The notes under the pieces were generated by a model. The model did no database searches, was not told where the DNA came from, and saw only the letters and a list, made by a program, of their open reading frames with translations. Position numbers and translations under genes: made by a program. A stretch of 64,000 bases of DNA from Marinicauda pacifica (GTDB lineage Bacteria > Pseudomonadota > Alphaproteobacteria > Caulobacterales > Maricaulaceae). Below are positions 1 through 9,969 of this stretch, one piece after another (within the stretch, counting starts at the first letter, position 1; each line of letters opens with the position of its first letter). The stretch lies in the NCBI RefSeq assembly GCF_004793635.1, contig NZ_SRXV01000001.1:1-64000 (forward strand), written 5' to 3'.

Positions 1-103
1 CGCAGCTGGAAAACCGGCCAAGCTCGCCTTCATCGCCGTCGCCAGAAAGCTGCTCATAACCCTCAACGCCATCGTTCGAGATCAAAAACCCTACCACCCG
101 TAA
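1..103 (+). mobile_element. IS110-family transposase, C-terminal fragment (cut by window edge)
   Basis: Reading from base 2 gives 33 residues ending in TAA at 101-103. They contain GKPAKLAFIAVARKLL followed by ITLNAIVRDQKPY, which is the typical C-terminal tail of IS110/IS116-type transposases (by recollection of the family). The gene enters from the left of the window, so its completeness and the element's ends cannot be judged. It runs towards flhG, which is on the opposite strand and ends 104 bases further on. The family call rests on the tail alone. Confidence 0.7.
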
Positions 104-110
104 ACACAGT

Positions 111-147
111 TGCCGGGTCTCCACTTCGCTCCGCCCGGAATGACGAC
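111..147. repeat. REP-like GC-rich palindrome
   Basis: A CCGGG...CCCGG hairpin with a CTTCGCTCCGC core and a GGAATGACG tail lies between the transposase fragment and flhG. Sequences of this style are scattered between genes in many alphaproteobacterial genomes. No second copy was seen in this window, so the repeat nature is inferred. Confidence 0.4.
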
Positions 148-206
148 GACGGAGCGCTCTGGCGCTTCAGGTGCCGCCGCGGGCGCCTCAGATGAGAGGT
201 CCCATT

Positions 207-1034
207 TTACCCCGCTGGCGCATGGAGGCCTTCGGCGAGGCTCCAGGCGAGGGCGTCGATGTCCTTGGCGGCGGCGCTGGTGGGTGAGCGCAGGCCGACC
301 GGGCGCTGGGCGCGGATGGCCAGGCCCACATTGGGATCGCGGCGCACGATGCCGGCGAGCGGCGGGGTGAAGCCGAGAAAGCTGGTGCAGGTGCGCGCAA
401 ACGTGGCGAAGGCCTGCTCGGCGGTGGCGCGGTCGGGCGTGTTGTTGACGACCACGAAGGGCGAGGCGCCCTCGTCGCGCATGCGCAGCGTCTTCACGAA
501 GGCATAGGCGTCGGTGAGCGAGGTCGGCTCGTCGGAAATCACCAGGGCCACATCGTCGGCGGCGACGGCCAGGCGGATCGTGGCGCGGTCGGCTCCGGCG
601 GCCAGATCGAGAATGGTGCGGTCATAGCTCATCGAGACCGCGGCAAGACCGGCGGCGAGCGAGTTCACGCTGGTCAGGTCGAGGCTGGCGAGCGTCGCCG
701 AGCCGGACCGGCCGGAAATCACGTCGAAGCCGCCCTTCTTTTCCGCGCCGCCCAGGGCCGGGGCAATCGCCTCGCTCAGGCTCATCTTGCCGGCCACGAC
801 CGAGGCGATGTCGCCGGGCGGGTTCAGGCCGAGCTGCACGTCGATATTGGCCATGCCCAGATCGGCATCGACCAGCAGGACACGTTCTCCGGCGCGCGAG
901 AAGGCGCGCGCGAGCGAGGTCGCCACCACCGTCTTGCCGACGCCGCCCTTGCCGGAGGCCACGGCCAGGATCGGCCCGGCCGTGCGCGGCTCGTTGTCGG
1001 TGAAGCGGGGGGCGGAAGAAGGAATCGCGTTCAT
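207..1034 (-). CDS. flhG: MinD/ParA-type ATPase FlhG (FleN/YlxH), flagellar number control
   Basis: This 275-residue protein carries the deviant Walker A motif SGKGGVGKT near residue 28 and the DADLGMANIDVQLGL segment typical of FlhG/FleN. FlhG proteins are MinD-like ATPases that act with the GTPase FlhF at the pole to restrict flagellar number. It is the last gene of the fliF...flhF operon. Its ATG overlaps the flhF stop in an ATGA junction, so translation is probably coupled. The C-terminal region is shorter than in gammaproteobacterial FleN, and I could not confirm a membrane-targeting helix. Confidence 0.88.
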   Translation of the reverse strand: MNAIPSSAPRFTDNEPRTAGPILAVASGKGGVGKTVVATSLARAFSRAGERVLLVDADLGMANIDVQLGLNPPGDIASVVAGKMSLSEAIAPALGGAEKKGGFDVISGRSGSATLASLDLTSVNSLAAGLAAVSMSYDRTILDLAAGADRATIRLAVAADDVALVISDEPTSLTDAYAFVKTLRMRDEGASPFVVVNNTPDRATAEQAFATFARTCTSFLGFTPPLAGIVRRDPNVGLAIRAQRPVGLRSPTSAAAKDIDALAWSLAEGLHAPAG

Positions 1035-2026
1035 GACCGTTCGTCCTCGTACCAGTCGATCGCGAAGTCATCGAGCAGCGCGCGCGCGATCCGCAACGCC
1101 GTCGCCGGGGCCAGCCCCGTGCCGATATAGGGGGAGGCGGAGATGTGGGCGTAGGCAAGCCCGGCCTCTCCGACTCCAATCAGTCCACCCAGCCGCCGGG
1201 CGATGTCGAGCTTGGTGATGATGGCGCGGCCGACGCCGACCGACGCGAGCAGGGCGGCCGCGTCCTCGGCGTCGCCCGGGGCGAGCCCGGCCTCGATGAC
1301 GGCGATCATCTCCGCGTCTGCGGCTGCCGCGAGATCGGCCAGCCCGTGCAGATCGTCGAGATCGTAGGGGTTGATGGCCGGCGCATCGATCAGGACGGGG
1401 CCGCGGTCCAGCTCGTCCATCACCAGGGCGAGCTCGCGCCCGCCGCGCACGGTCTCGAAGCGCACTTTCAGCGCCGCAGCATAGGCGGCGAGCTGTTCGC
1501 CCGCGCCCGCGCCCTCGTCGGCGCCGATGATGACGGGGCTCTCGCCGGCCGCCACCATGCGCGCGCAGACCTTGGCCAGGGTCGAGGACTTGCCCGCCCC
1601 CGGCCCGCCAGCGAACAGAACGGGGCGCTGTAAATCGTTCTCGACCGGGTGGACCGCGTAGCGCGCATCCACGGCGCGGGCCAGCGAGGCGGTAGCCTCG
1701 CCGTCCTGCAGCGTCATCGCCGCATCCATCAGGGCTTCGGCCGCAGCCTCGGGAATGGCGTGCCAGGCGAGCGCGCGCGCAATGCGCGTCACGCCGTCCG
1801 CATTGTCTCCGCGGGCCTTGGCCCGTTCGGTGTCGCGGCGCTGCATGGCCGCTTCGGCGCTTTCATTGGTACTGGTGACAGAGGCGCGCTCGGCCGCGGC
1901 ACGCACCTCGACCTGGCCGTCCGGGGCGTTGCTGGTCGCGATGATGACCGCGTCCGGACCCATGTCGCGGCGCACGGCGGCCATCGCATCGGACAGCGTT
2001 CGGGCGGTGAAGGTGCGCAGCCGCAT
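1031..2026 (-). CDS. flhF: flagellar biosynthesis GTPase FlhF
   Basis: This 331-residue SRP-type GTPase begins with the RTFTARTLSDAMAAVRRDMGPDAV region characteristic of FlhF. A P-loop of the form GGPGAGKSS lies in the middle and is followed by GADEGAGAGEQL. FlhF marks the site of flagellar assembly and works with FlhG. The central linker is short compared with enterobacterial FlhF. The gene starts 27 bases after flhA ends and overlaps flhG by 4 bases, so it is an operon member. Confidence 0.88.
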   Translation of the reverse strand: MRLRTFTARTLSDAMAAVRRDMGPDAVIIATSNAPDGQVEVRAAAERASVTSTNESAEAAMQRRDTERAKARGDNADGVTRIARALAWHAIPEAAAEALMDAAMTLQDGEATASLARAVDARYAVHPVENDLQRPVLFAGGPGAGKSSTLAKVCARMVAAGESPVIIGADEGAGAGEQLAAYAAALKVRFETVRGGRELALVMDELDRGPVLIDAPAINPYDLDDLHGLADLAAAADAEMIAVIEAGLAPGDAEDAAALLASVGVGRAIITKLDIARRLGGLIGVGEAGLAYAHISASPYIGTGLAPATALRIARALLDDFAIDWYEDERS

Positions 2027-2053
2027 GGTGAGCGAACTCCTCTTCTGACCGCT

Positions 2054-4189
2054 CTAGACCTGACCGAGCGTTTTCAGGCGCGCGCTCGGGTGGATTTCGT
2101 TCTGGCTGATGACCGTCGTCTGCGGACGGAAGCGTTCGGTCAGCGAGCGCACATAGGGGCGAATCCCCGGGCTCGTCAAAAGCACCGGAACGTCGCCGGT
2201 CGCGCCTGCGCGGTCGAAGGCCTCCCGCACCTGGGAGACGAAATCGCGCAGCTTTGACGGGGCCAGCGCGAGCTGACGCCGGTCGCCTTCCCCGATCAGG
2301 GCTTCGGCAAAGGCCTGCTCCCATTGGGGCGACAGGGTGAGAACCGGCAGGGTGGCGTCCGGGCCGCGGTTGGAATGGCAGATCTGGCGCGCCAGGCGGG
2401 AGCGGACATGCTCGGTGATCGTATCGAGATTCTGCGTCGCCCCGGAGGCTTCCGCGATGCCTTCCACGATACCGGCCAGATCGCGGATCGAGACGCGTTC
2501 GGACAGGAGGTTCTGCAAGACGCGCTGGATGCCCGCCTTGGTGATCTGGCCCGGCGTGATGTCGTCGACCAGCGAGCGGTGCTCCTTGGAAAGGCCGGAG
2601 AGGAGCTTCTCCACCTCGGCGTAGGAGAGCAGGTCGGCCATGTTGTCACGCAGGATTTCGGTGAGATGGGTGACCAGGACCGCGGCCGGGTCCACGATGG
2701 TGTAGCCGCGGAAGGTGGCCTCCTCGCGCAGATTGTCGTCGATCCAGGTCGCGGGCAGGCCGAAGGCCGGCTCCTTGACGTGCTGGCCGGGCATGTCGAC
2801 CTGGGCGCCGCTGGGATCCATGATCAGCAGGGAGTTCATTTTCAGCGACCCGCTGCCCGCCTCCATCTCCTTGACGCGGATGATGTATTGCTCGCCGGGC
2901 AGCTGCATGTTGTCGATGATGCGCACCGACGGGGTCACAAAGCCGGTATCCTGGGCCATGTTGCGGCGCAGGGCCTTGATCTGGTCGGTCAGGCGGCGGC
3001 CTTCCACGTCGTTGATGAGCGGCAGGAGGGCATAGCCGAGCTCGATCTTCAGCTCGTCGATATGCAGCGTGTCCTCGATCGGCGGCTCGGTATTCTGCTG
3101 TTCTTGGGCCGCGCTCTGGGCTTCCTTGGCCTCGGCGGCGATCTCGTCCTGCGCCGCGTTGTGGCGCCGCCGCGATGTCGTCCAGGCCAGCGCGCCCGCC
3201 CCGGCCCCCATCAGCGCGAACGGGATGAGCGGCATGCCCGGCAGCAGGCCGATGGCGATCGCCGAGGCCGAGACGACGCCGATCCCGACCGGGTTGGCGG
3301 TCAGCTGGCCGAACACGGCCTTTTCCGCATCGCCTTCCACACCCGCCTTGGAGACGAGCAGGCCGGCGGCGAGCGAGACGATCAGGGCGGGGATCTGGGA
3401 GACCAGGCCGTCGCCGATCGTGAGGGTGGAATAGGTGTTGGCCGCGTCGCCGAAGGCCATGCCGGACTGGGCCACGCCGATGATGATCCCGCCGATCAGG
3501 TTGATCGAGGTGATGAGGATGCCCGCCACGGCGTCGCCGCGCACGAACTTGCTGGCACCGTCCATCGCGCCGAAGAAGTTGGACTGGTCTTCCAGCTCCT
3601 TGCGGCGGGTCCGCGCCTCGTCCTCGTTGATGAGTCCGGAGGACAGATCGGCGTCGATCGCCATCTGCTTGCCGGGCATGGCGTCCAGGGTGAAGCGCGC
3701 CGCGACTTCCGCGATCCGGCCCGAACCCTTGGTGATGACGACGAAGTTCACGATCACCAGAATGATGAAGACGATGATGCCGATGACGAAATTGCCCTGC
3801 ATCACGAAGGCTCCGAACGCCTCGATGATGTCGCCGGCAGCCCCGGTCCCGCCCGATCCTTCCGACAGGATCAGACGCGTGGAGGCGACGTTCAGGCCGA
3901 GCCGCAACATGGTCGCGACCAGCAGGATGGCCGGGAAGGCGGTAAATTCCAGCGGCGACTTGATGAACAGCGCCGTCATCAGGATCATGATCGAGAAGCA
4001 GATCGAGATGGCGAGCGAGAAGTCCAGCAGCGCCTTGGGCAGCGGCAGGATGAGCATGACCAGAATGGCCAGAATGCCCACGGCCATCGCCACGTCGCTG
4101 CGCAGGAGGCGCCGCGCCAGGCCTTGCCAGGTCAGGCCGCCCGATCCGGAAACCGGCGCGGGTGAAGAGGAGGCGGACGTTTCAGCCAT
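2054..4189 (-). CDS. flhA: flagellar type III export gate protein FlhA
   Basis: The 711 residues match the usual FlhA length. The N-terminal half (about residues 25-330) is a run of transmembrane helices with the FHIPEP-type core, including SPLEFTAFPAILL, MLRLGLNVASTR and DAMPGKQMAIDADLSSG. The C-terminal half is the cytoplasmic domain with VDPAAVLVTHL. FlhA is the membrane gate of flagellar protein export and binds chaperone-substrate complexes. It lies between flbD and flhF, as in Caulobacter. The first 20 residues are Ser/Ala/Pro-rich. Confidence 0.95.
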   Translation of the reverse strand: MAETSASSSPAPVSGSGGLTWQGLARRLLRSDVAMAVGILAILVMLILPLPKALLDFSLAISICFSIMILMTALFIKSPLEFTAFPAILLVATMLRLGLNVASTRLILSEGSGGTGAAGDIIEAFGAFVMQGNFVIGIIVFIILVIVNFVVITKGSGRIAEVAARFTLDAMPGKQMAIDADLSSGLINEDEARTRRKELEDQSNFFGAMDGASKFVRGDAVAGILITSINLIGGIIIGVAQSGMAFGDAANTYSTLTIGDGLVSQIPALIVSLAAGLLVSKAGVEGDAEKAVFGQLTANPVGIGVVSASAIAIGLLPGMPLIPFALMGAGAGALAWTTSRRRHNAAQDEIAAEAKEAQSAAQEQQNTEPPIEDTLHIDELKIELGYALLPLINDVEGRRLTDQIKALRRNMAQDTGFVTPSVRIIDNMQLPGEQYIIRVKEMEAGSGSLKMNSLLIMDPSGAQVDMPGQHVKEPAFGLPATWIDDNLREEATFRGYTIVDPAAVLVTHLTEILRDNMADLLSYAEVEKLLSGLSKEHRSLVDDITPGQITKAGIQRVLQNLLSERVSIRDLAGIVEGIAEASGATQNLDTITEHVRSRLARQICHSNRGPDATLPVLTLSPQWEQAFAEALIGEGDRRQLALAPSKLRDFVSQVREAFDRAGATGDVPVLLTSPGIRPYVRSLTERFRPQTTVISQNEIHPSARLKTLGQV

Positions 4190-4218
4190 CTAGAAGGTCT
4201 CGCAGTGCAAAGAAGTCG

Positions 4219-5586
<1,368 letters not shown>

Positions 5587-5620
5587 AGGCTCGTCTCCTT
5601 ACACCTTCTCGGCGGTGGCG

Positions 5621-5992
5621 TTAGCTGCCGTCCCCGTCTTTGATAATTTCCGTCATGGTGACGCCGAGGCGATCTTCCACGACGACCACTTCACCCCGGG
5701 CGACGAGGCGGTTGTTCACGTAGATGTCGATGGCTTCGCCAACTTTGCGGTCGAGCTCGAGAACCGAGCCGGACGACAGTTTCAGTAGCGAATTCACATC
5801 GATATGGGCCTTGCCCAGTACCGCCGAGATATTGACCGGGACATCGAAGACCGGCTGCAGGTCGACCGCGGTGCGCGCCTCGTGCCCGATCAGCGACGGG
5901 GTGACCTCACCGGATTCGGCCTGATCCTGCGAGCTGTCGCCGGCGGGGTTCTGTTCCAGCTCGGGCAGCTTGAGATTATTGTCGTCAGACAT
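5621..5992 (-). CDS. fliN: flagellar motor switch protein FliN
   Basis: The 123-residue protein has an acidic variable N-terminus, then a SpoA/FliN domain with VNSLLKLSSGSVLELDRKVG and YVNNRLVARGEVVVVEDRLG. FliN forms part of the C-ring switch with FliG and FliM and docks the FliH-FliI export ATPase. It lies between fliH and flbD with short gaps (13 and 34 bases). fliM is not in this window. Confidence 0.95.
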   Translation of the reverse strand: MSDDNNLKLPELEQNPAGDSSQDQAESGEVTPSLIGHEARTAVDLQPVFDVPVNISAVLGKAHIDVNSLLKLSSGSVLELDRKVGEAIDIYVNNRLVARGEVVVVEDRLGVTMTEIIKDGDGS

Positions 5993-6005
5993 GGGTCATA
6001 CCCTC

Positions 6006-6671
6006 CTAGGCGCCGGTTGCGGTGGTGGCCGGCGTATCGTCTTCATGCGAAGCCGCGGTGTTTTCGCGCGCCAGCCATTTCTCGATGGCGCCGGCGATAC
6101 GCTCCTCGATCTGGGTGGCGGTGCGTTCGATCACCCCGGCGCGCCATTCCAGTGCGCAATCGCCGGTCGCGACCTGGTCGTCGGCGCGCACGATGACCGC
6201 GCCTTCAAAGCCCTGGTCCTCGGCGGCGTTGGTCAGGCGTTCGGCCATGATCTCGGCCAGGTGGGGCGCCACGCGCACCGAGATGCGCGGCTCGCTGCGC
6301 AGGTCGCCGAGCGCCTCGCGCACGCATTCCTCGATCGTGTCCGCGCCGTAGGTGTCCAGCGCCTTGCCGGCAATGCGCGCGGAGGCGGCGAGCGCCAGAC
6401 GGGTGGCGTCTTCGCGCAGGGCAGTGGATTCCTGCTCCATGCGCGACAGGATTGCCTGCATGTGGCCTGACAGGTGGCGCAGCGCCTCGGCCGCCTCGCG
6501 CGAAGCCTGGGCCTCGTCGCTCTTGCGTGCCGCGTCGACCGCCTCGGCGGCATGGGCGTCGGCTTCCTCACGCGTGAGCATGCGGTTGTTCGCGCCGTGC
6601 CCGTCGCGCAGCACAGTGCCGTCTTCAGCGAAGACCCGGTCAAATTCGAAGGGCTTGTAGGCCTGGCTCAC
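6006..6671 (-). CDS. fliH: FliH-like flagellar assembly protein (FlbE position)
   Basis: The 221-residue protein is rich in Ala, Glu and Arg with a long predicted coiled coil (about 40-120) and a FliH/V-ATPase-E-like C-terminal half. In Caulobacter the gene between fliG and fliN is flbE, a FliH homologue regulating the FliI ATPase. The identity rests mainly on position and overall pattern because sequence conservation in this family is low. The start is GTG, with AGGAG upstream at good spacing. Confidence 0.8.
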   Translation of the reverse strand: MSQAYKPFEFDRVFAEDGTVLRDGHGANNRMLTREEADAHAAEAVDAARKSDEAQASREAAEALRHLSGHMQAILSRMEQESTALREDATRLALAASARIAGKALDTYGADTIEECVREALGDLRSEPRISVRVAPHLAEIMAERLTNAAEDQGFEGAVIVRADDQVATGDCALEWRAGVIERTATQIEERIAGAIEKWLARENTAASHEDDTPATTATGA

Positions 6672-6680
6672 CGGTAACTC

Positions 6681-7712
6681 CTAGTAGATCAATTCATCCT
6701 CGCCACCGCCGTCGGCGATGAGGATTTCGCCCTTCGCGGCGAGATCCTTGGCGAGGTTGACCATGTTGCTTTGCGCGGTATCGACGTCTTTCAGGCGGAC
6801 CGGCCCCATCGAGGCCATGTCTTCGCGCAGGATCTTGGCCGCGCGTTCGGACATGTTGGAGAAGAACAGGTCGCGCAGCGTGTCCGACGCGCCTTTCAGC
6901 GCCAGACCCAGCTCGTCCTTGTTCACGCTGCGCAGGAGGGTCTGCACGCCTTGCGGGTCCAGCTTGCCGAGATCTTCGAAGACGAACATGAGAGAGCGGA
7001 TCTTCTCGGCGCTGTCCCGGTTGCGTTCTTCCAGCGCAGCCAGGAAGCGGTTCTCGGTCTGGCGATCGAAGTTGTTGAAGATGTCCGCCATCATTTCGTG
7101 GCTGTCCTGCTTGGATGTGCGCGCCAGGTTGGACATGAATTCGGTGCGCAGGGTCTCCTCGATCTTGTCGAGGATCTCCCTCTGCACCGGCTCCATGCGC
7201 AGCATACGCATCACCACTTCCAGGGCGAAGTCCTCGGGCAGGGCGGCCAGCACGCGCGAGCCGTGCTCGGACTGAACCTTGGACAGCACGACGGCGACGG
7301 TCTGCGGGTATTCGTTCTTGAGATAGTTGGCCAGGACCGTCTCGTTCACATTGCCCAGCTTGTCCCACATCGTACGGCCGGCCGGACCGCGCAGCTCCTC
7401 CATGATGGATTCCACCCGGTCCTCGTCGAGGAAGGAGGAGAGGAGCTTCTGCGTGCGCTCGACCGAACCCATGATGGAGCCAGTGGTGGACATCGAGCCG
7501 ACGAATTCGAGGATGAGTTTCTCCACGGCACCGGCCGTCACCTGGCCGAGCGTGGCCATGGCCTGGGAGATGATGCGGATCTCCTCCTCGTCCATCTGGT
7601 GCCACAGCGAGGCCTGTTCCTCGCCGAGCGCCATCAGGATGACCGCAGCCTTCTCGGCGCCGGTCAGCTTGGTGGGATCGTCGATCGTGCGTTTGCGTGC
7701 GTCTGCGTTCAT
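6681..7712 (-). CDS. fliG: flagellar motor switch protein FliG
   Basis: The 343 residues match FliG length. [17 protein letters not shown] opens the N-terminal FliF-binding domain, [11 protein letters not shown] near residue 130 corresponds to the EHPQ motif of the middle domain, and the C-terminal domain carries the charged torque helix region with [15 protein letters not shown]. FliG links the MS-ring to the C-ring and interacts with the MotA stator. It starts 3 bases after the fliF stop. Confidence 0.96.
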   Translation of the reverse strand: MNADARKRTIDDPTKLTGAEKAAVILMALGEEQASLWHQMDEEEIRIISQAMATLGQVTAGAVEKLILEFVGSMSTTGSIMGSVERTQKLLSSFLDEDRVESIMEELRGPAGRTMWDKLGNVNETVLANYLKNEYPQTVAVVLSKVQSEHGSRVLAALPEDFALEVVMRMLRMEPVQREILDKIEETLRTEFMSNLARTSKQDSHEMMADIFNNFDRQTENRFLAALEERNRDSAEKIRSLMFVFEDLGKLDPQGVQTLLRSVNKDELGLALKGASDTLRDLFFSNMSERAAKILREDMASMGPVRLKDVDTAQSNMVNLAKDLAAKGEILIADGGGEDELIY

Positions 7713-7715
7713 GGC

Positions 7716-9341
7716 CTAGCTCTCGTGCATCCAGTTGCGCAGGATCGCCATGCTCTCATCGGGATGATCCTGAACGAGATTGGCCACTTTCTTGACCGAG
7801 GAGCGTTTCACCTGACCGTCGATCTGGTCGATGTCGATACGCTCATCGCCTTCGCCGATGGAGTTGGAATCGTCGGGCAGGGCGGCCTGACCCTGATGAG
7901 TGAGGCCCGGCGTATCGATCATGCGGACCGAGCCGGCGTTCGCGGCGGCCGCGGCCGGCTGCGGTCCGCTGATCACGCCGCGCACGAGCGGGCGCGCGAC
8001 CAGCAGAACGATCAGAAGCGCAGTCAGGAACAGTACCGCCAGCTCGGCAATGCGGAAAATGTCCGAACGGCCGAGCGAGAAGCCGGTGGGTGCGACCGAG
8101 CCCAGCGTCAGGTCGGGCCGCGAGAATTGCATCTGATTGACTTCGACGACATCGCCGCGCGACTCGTCCACGCCGACAGCAGCGCGCACGAGCCGGGTGA
8201 TGGTTTCCATCTCTTCCTGGCTGCGCGGCGTGTAGGTGATCGTGCCGTCCTCGGCCACGCTCTCCGCATAGTCGACGACAACCGAGACGGCCAGACGGTC
8301 CACACCGCCGGCTTCGATCACGCGCGTGGTGGTCGTGCTGGAGATTTCGAAGTTGCGCACCTCGTTTTCCGACTGGCGGGTCCGGCTCGACTGGGGTCCG
8401 TCGGCGGCCGGTTCTTCGCCGGGCAGGTTCTGATCCACGGTGACCAGGCCGTTGCGCGCGCCATTCTGCTCGTTTTCGGACTCCTCGCGCGTCTCGGTGG
8501 AGCGCAGGACCTGGCCGTCGGGATCGAATTGCTGGCTGGATTCCGTCAGGCTTTCCCGGTTCAGCTCGGCGGTCACCACCACACGCGCTCCGCCCGAACC
8601 GACGACGCCCTCAACGACATCGCGGACCTTGCCGCGCAGATTCTGCTCGACCCCGGCGCGGCGGCTTTCCAGCGCGGCGACGGAGGCATTGTCGCCATCG
8701 GTCGGGCTGGCCAGCAGGCGGCCGCGATCGTCGGCCACAGTGATGCGGTTGGCCGCCAGCGCCGGAACGGCGGTGGCGATGAGGTTGCGGATGGTTTCGA
8801 CCTGGGCGGCGTCCAGCTCTCCGCGCGTGGTCAGGACGACCGAGGCGGACGGTTGTTCGGTCTCCTGGCTGAACAGGCGCCGCTCGGGCAGGACCAGGTG
8901 AACGCGCGATGCCGAAACAGATGCCAGGGAGTTGATGGACCGGGCGAGCTCGCCCTCCATCGCCCGCTTGGCGTTGACGTTCTGGACAAAGCTGGTCGTG
9001 CCCAGCGCGTCGGTCTCGTCGAAGATCTCGTAGCCGACGGAGCCGAAGCTCAACGCCCCGCCGGACGCCACGCGCAGCCGGGCTTCGTCGACCGTATCGC
9101 TGCTGACATAGACCGCCGAGCCGCCTTCGCGCAGTTCGTAGGCAATGCCCGCAGTGTCGAGGCGCTCGGTGACTGTGGCGGCATCCGCCGGCTCCAGGCC
9201 GGAAAACAGCAAGGAGTCGCCGTCACCGCTCATCGACATGGTGAAGAGGACGAGCGCGGCTGCCGCACCGACGGTCAGGCCGAAAATGGCGATCAGCCGG
9301 CCAATCCCGAATTTGGAAACCTGTTCGAGAAGCGCGTTCAC
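7716..9341 (-). CDS. fliF: flagellar MS-ring protein FliF
   Basis: The chosen GTG start at 9341 gives 541 residues beginning MNALLEQVSKFGIGRL, and it has AGGGA upstream. A GTG 24 bases further upstream is also in frame but gives an atypical start. One membrane helix lies near residues 15-38 and another about 100 residues from the C-terminus, flanking the periplasmic ring-building domains with the GSAVYVSSDTVDEARLRVASGG segment. FliF forms the MS-ring base of the flagellum. It is the first gene of the operon running to flhG. Confidence 0.95.
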   Translation of the reverse strand: MNALLEQVSKFGIGRLIAIFGLTVGAAAALVLFTMSMSGDGDSLLFSGLEPADAATVTERLDTAGIAYELREGGSAVYVSSDTVDEARLRVASGGALSFGSVGYEIFDETDALGTTSFVQNVNAKRAMEGELARSINSLASVSASRVHLVLPERRLFSQETEQPSASVVLTTRGELDAAQVETIRNLIATAVPALAANRITVADDRGRLLASPTDGDNASVAALESRRAGVEQNLRGKVRDVVEGVVGSGGARVVVTAELNRESLTESSQQFDPDGQVLRSTETREESENEQNGARNGLVTVDQNLPGEEPAADGPQSSRTRQSENEVRNFEISSTTTTRVIEAGGVDRLAVSVVVDYAESVAEDGTITYTPRSQEEMETITRLVRAAVGVDESRGDVVEVNQMQFSRPDLTLGSVAPTGFSLGRSDIFRIAELAVLFLTALLIVLLVARPLVRGVISGPQPAAAAANAGSVRMIDTPGLTHQGQAALPDDSNSIGEGDERIDIDQIDGQVKRSSVKKVANLVQDHPDESMAILRNWMHES

Positions 9342-9418
9342 GGTCGAGAGTCCCTGCCTGCACACTGCCGGCGGCCCCGATGCCGCCCCCTGCTAGGCAA
9401 GTTTTTCCCACCGGTCGC

Positions 9419-9434
9419 GTAAACGCGGGTTTAA
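9419..9434 (-). promoter_or_regulatory. candidate CtrA box upstream of fliF
   Basis: On the minus strand the site reads TTAAACCCGCGTTTAC, which is TTAA-N7-TTTA and differs at one position from the TTAA-N7-TTAA CtrA consensus. It lies about 80 bases before the fliF GTG. Early flagellar operons are directly CtrA-controlled in Caulobacter. This is a motif match only. Confidence 0.4.
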
Positions 9435-9511
9435 CGATATGGACAAATGCACAAAGCGGACTGCATCTCATGCAGCCCGCCCGGTGCTTTTTCAGTCTCG
9501 AGAACGAGAAA

Positions 9512-9784
9512 CTAGTGGCGGTAATCCTGGATCCGCGTGGTGCGCAGGCCGGCCAGGCCGTGGCGCTCGATCGCGCGCTGCCAGCCGAGGAATTCCTCAA
9601 CCGTCAGCCGGTAGCGTTCGCACGCCTCATCCAGTGAGATCAGCCCACCGCGGACCGCCACCACCACTTCGGCCTTGCGCCGGATCACCCAGCGCTTGGT
9701 CGAGGGAGCGGGAAGATCGGCAACGGTCAGCGGGCTGCCGTCGGGGCCGATCACGTAGTTTTCCTTTTTCACTCGCCGTTCCAT
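9512..9784 (-). CDS. sciP: SciP-like CtrA inhibitor (DUF1153)
   Basis: The 90-residue protein starts at the ATG at 9784, preceded by GAAGGGA; an in-frame upstream extension of 13 residues is unlikely. It contains GPDGSPLTVADLPAPSTKRW, the helix-turn-helix RRKAEVVVAVRGGLISLDEA and the tail LAGLRTTR, matching DUF1153/SciP. In Caulobacter SciP binds CtrA and DNA to block CtrA-dependent transcription in G1 cells. Its place between flgE and fliF is the same as in Caulobacter. Confidence 0.93.
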   Translation of the reverse strand: MERRVKKENYVIGPDGSPLTVADLPAPSTKRWVIRRKAEVVVAVRGGLISLDEACERYRLTVEEFLGWQRAIERHGLAGLRTTRIQDYRH

Positions 9785-9856
9785 CCAACCCAATCCCTTC
9801 GTGCTTGGTACGTTCAAGCGCACCTTTTTGATGGGGTGGAGACTACGCGAGGGATT

Positions 9857-9871
9857 TTAACTTAGGCCTAA
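9857..9871 (-). promoter_or_regulatory. candidate CtrA box upstream of sciP
   Basis: The plus strand reads TTAACTTAGGCCTAA, i.e. TTAA-N7-CTAA, one mismatch from the CtrA consensus. It lies about 75 bases before the sciP start in an AT-rich stretch. sciP is a CtrA target in Caulobacter, so the placement makes sense. Motif evidence only. Confidence 0.4.
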
Positions 9872-9905
9872 ACGCTGTGGTAAAATTAGCCTTTACAATA
9901 GGTTA

Positions 9906-9939
9906 GGAAAAAATTTACCCCGGCGCCGAAGCGCCGGGG
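9906..9939 (-). terminator. intrinsic terminator after flgE
   Basis: On the minus strand a perfect 9-bp stem CCCCGGCGC/GCGCCGGGG with a TTCG loop is followed by TAAATTTTTT. It lies 30 bases past the flgE stop and separates the hook operon from sciP. Confidence 0.85.
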
Positions 9940-9969
9940 TCAAGTGTCGAGCCCTTATAATGAAGGCGA

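Noticed and set aside
2324-4165. Long plus-strand open frame opposite flhA
   Set aside because: It is a high-GC shadow of flhA: His/Gly/Arg/Asp-rich with no family pattern, while the minus strand encodes a complete FlhA.
6771-9422. 883-codon plus-strand open frame opposite fliG and fliF
   Set aside because: The composition is that of antisense GC-rich coding sequence, and the minus strand gives full-length FliG and FliF.
9459-9480. GGACTGCAT...ATGCAGCCC hairpin between fliF and sciP as a terminator
   Set aside because: The stem has a mismatch and is not followed by a T-tract on either strand, so it is not convincing as an intrinsic terminator.
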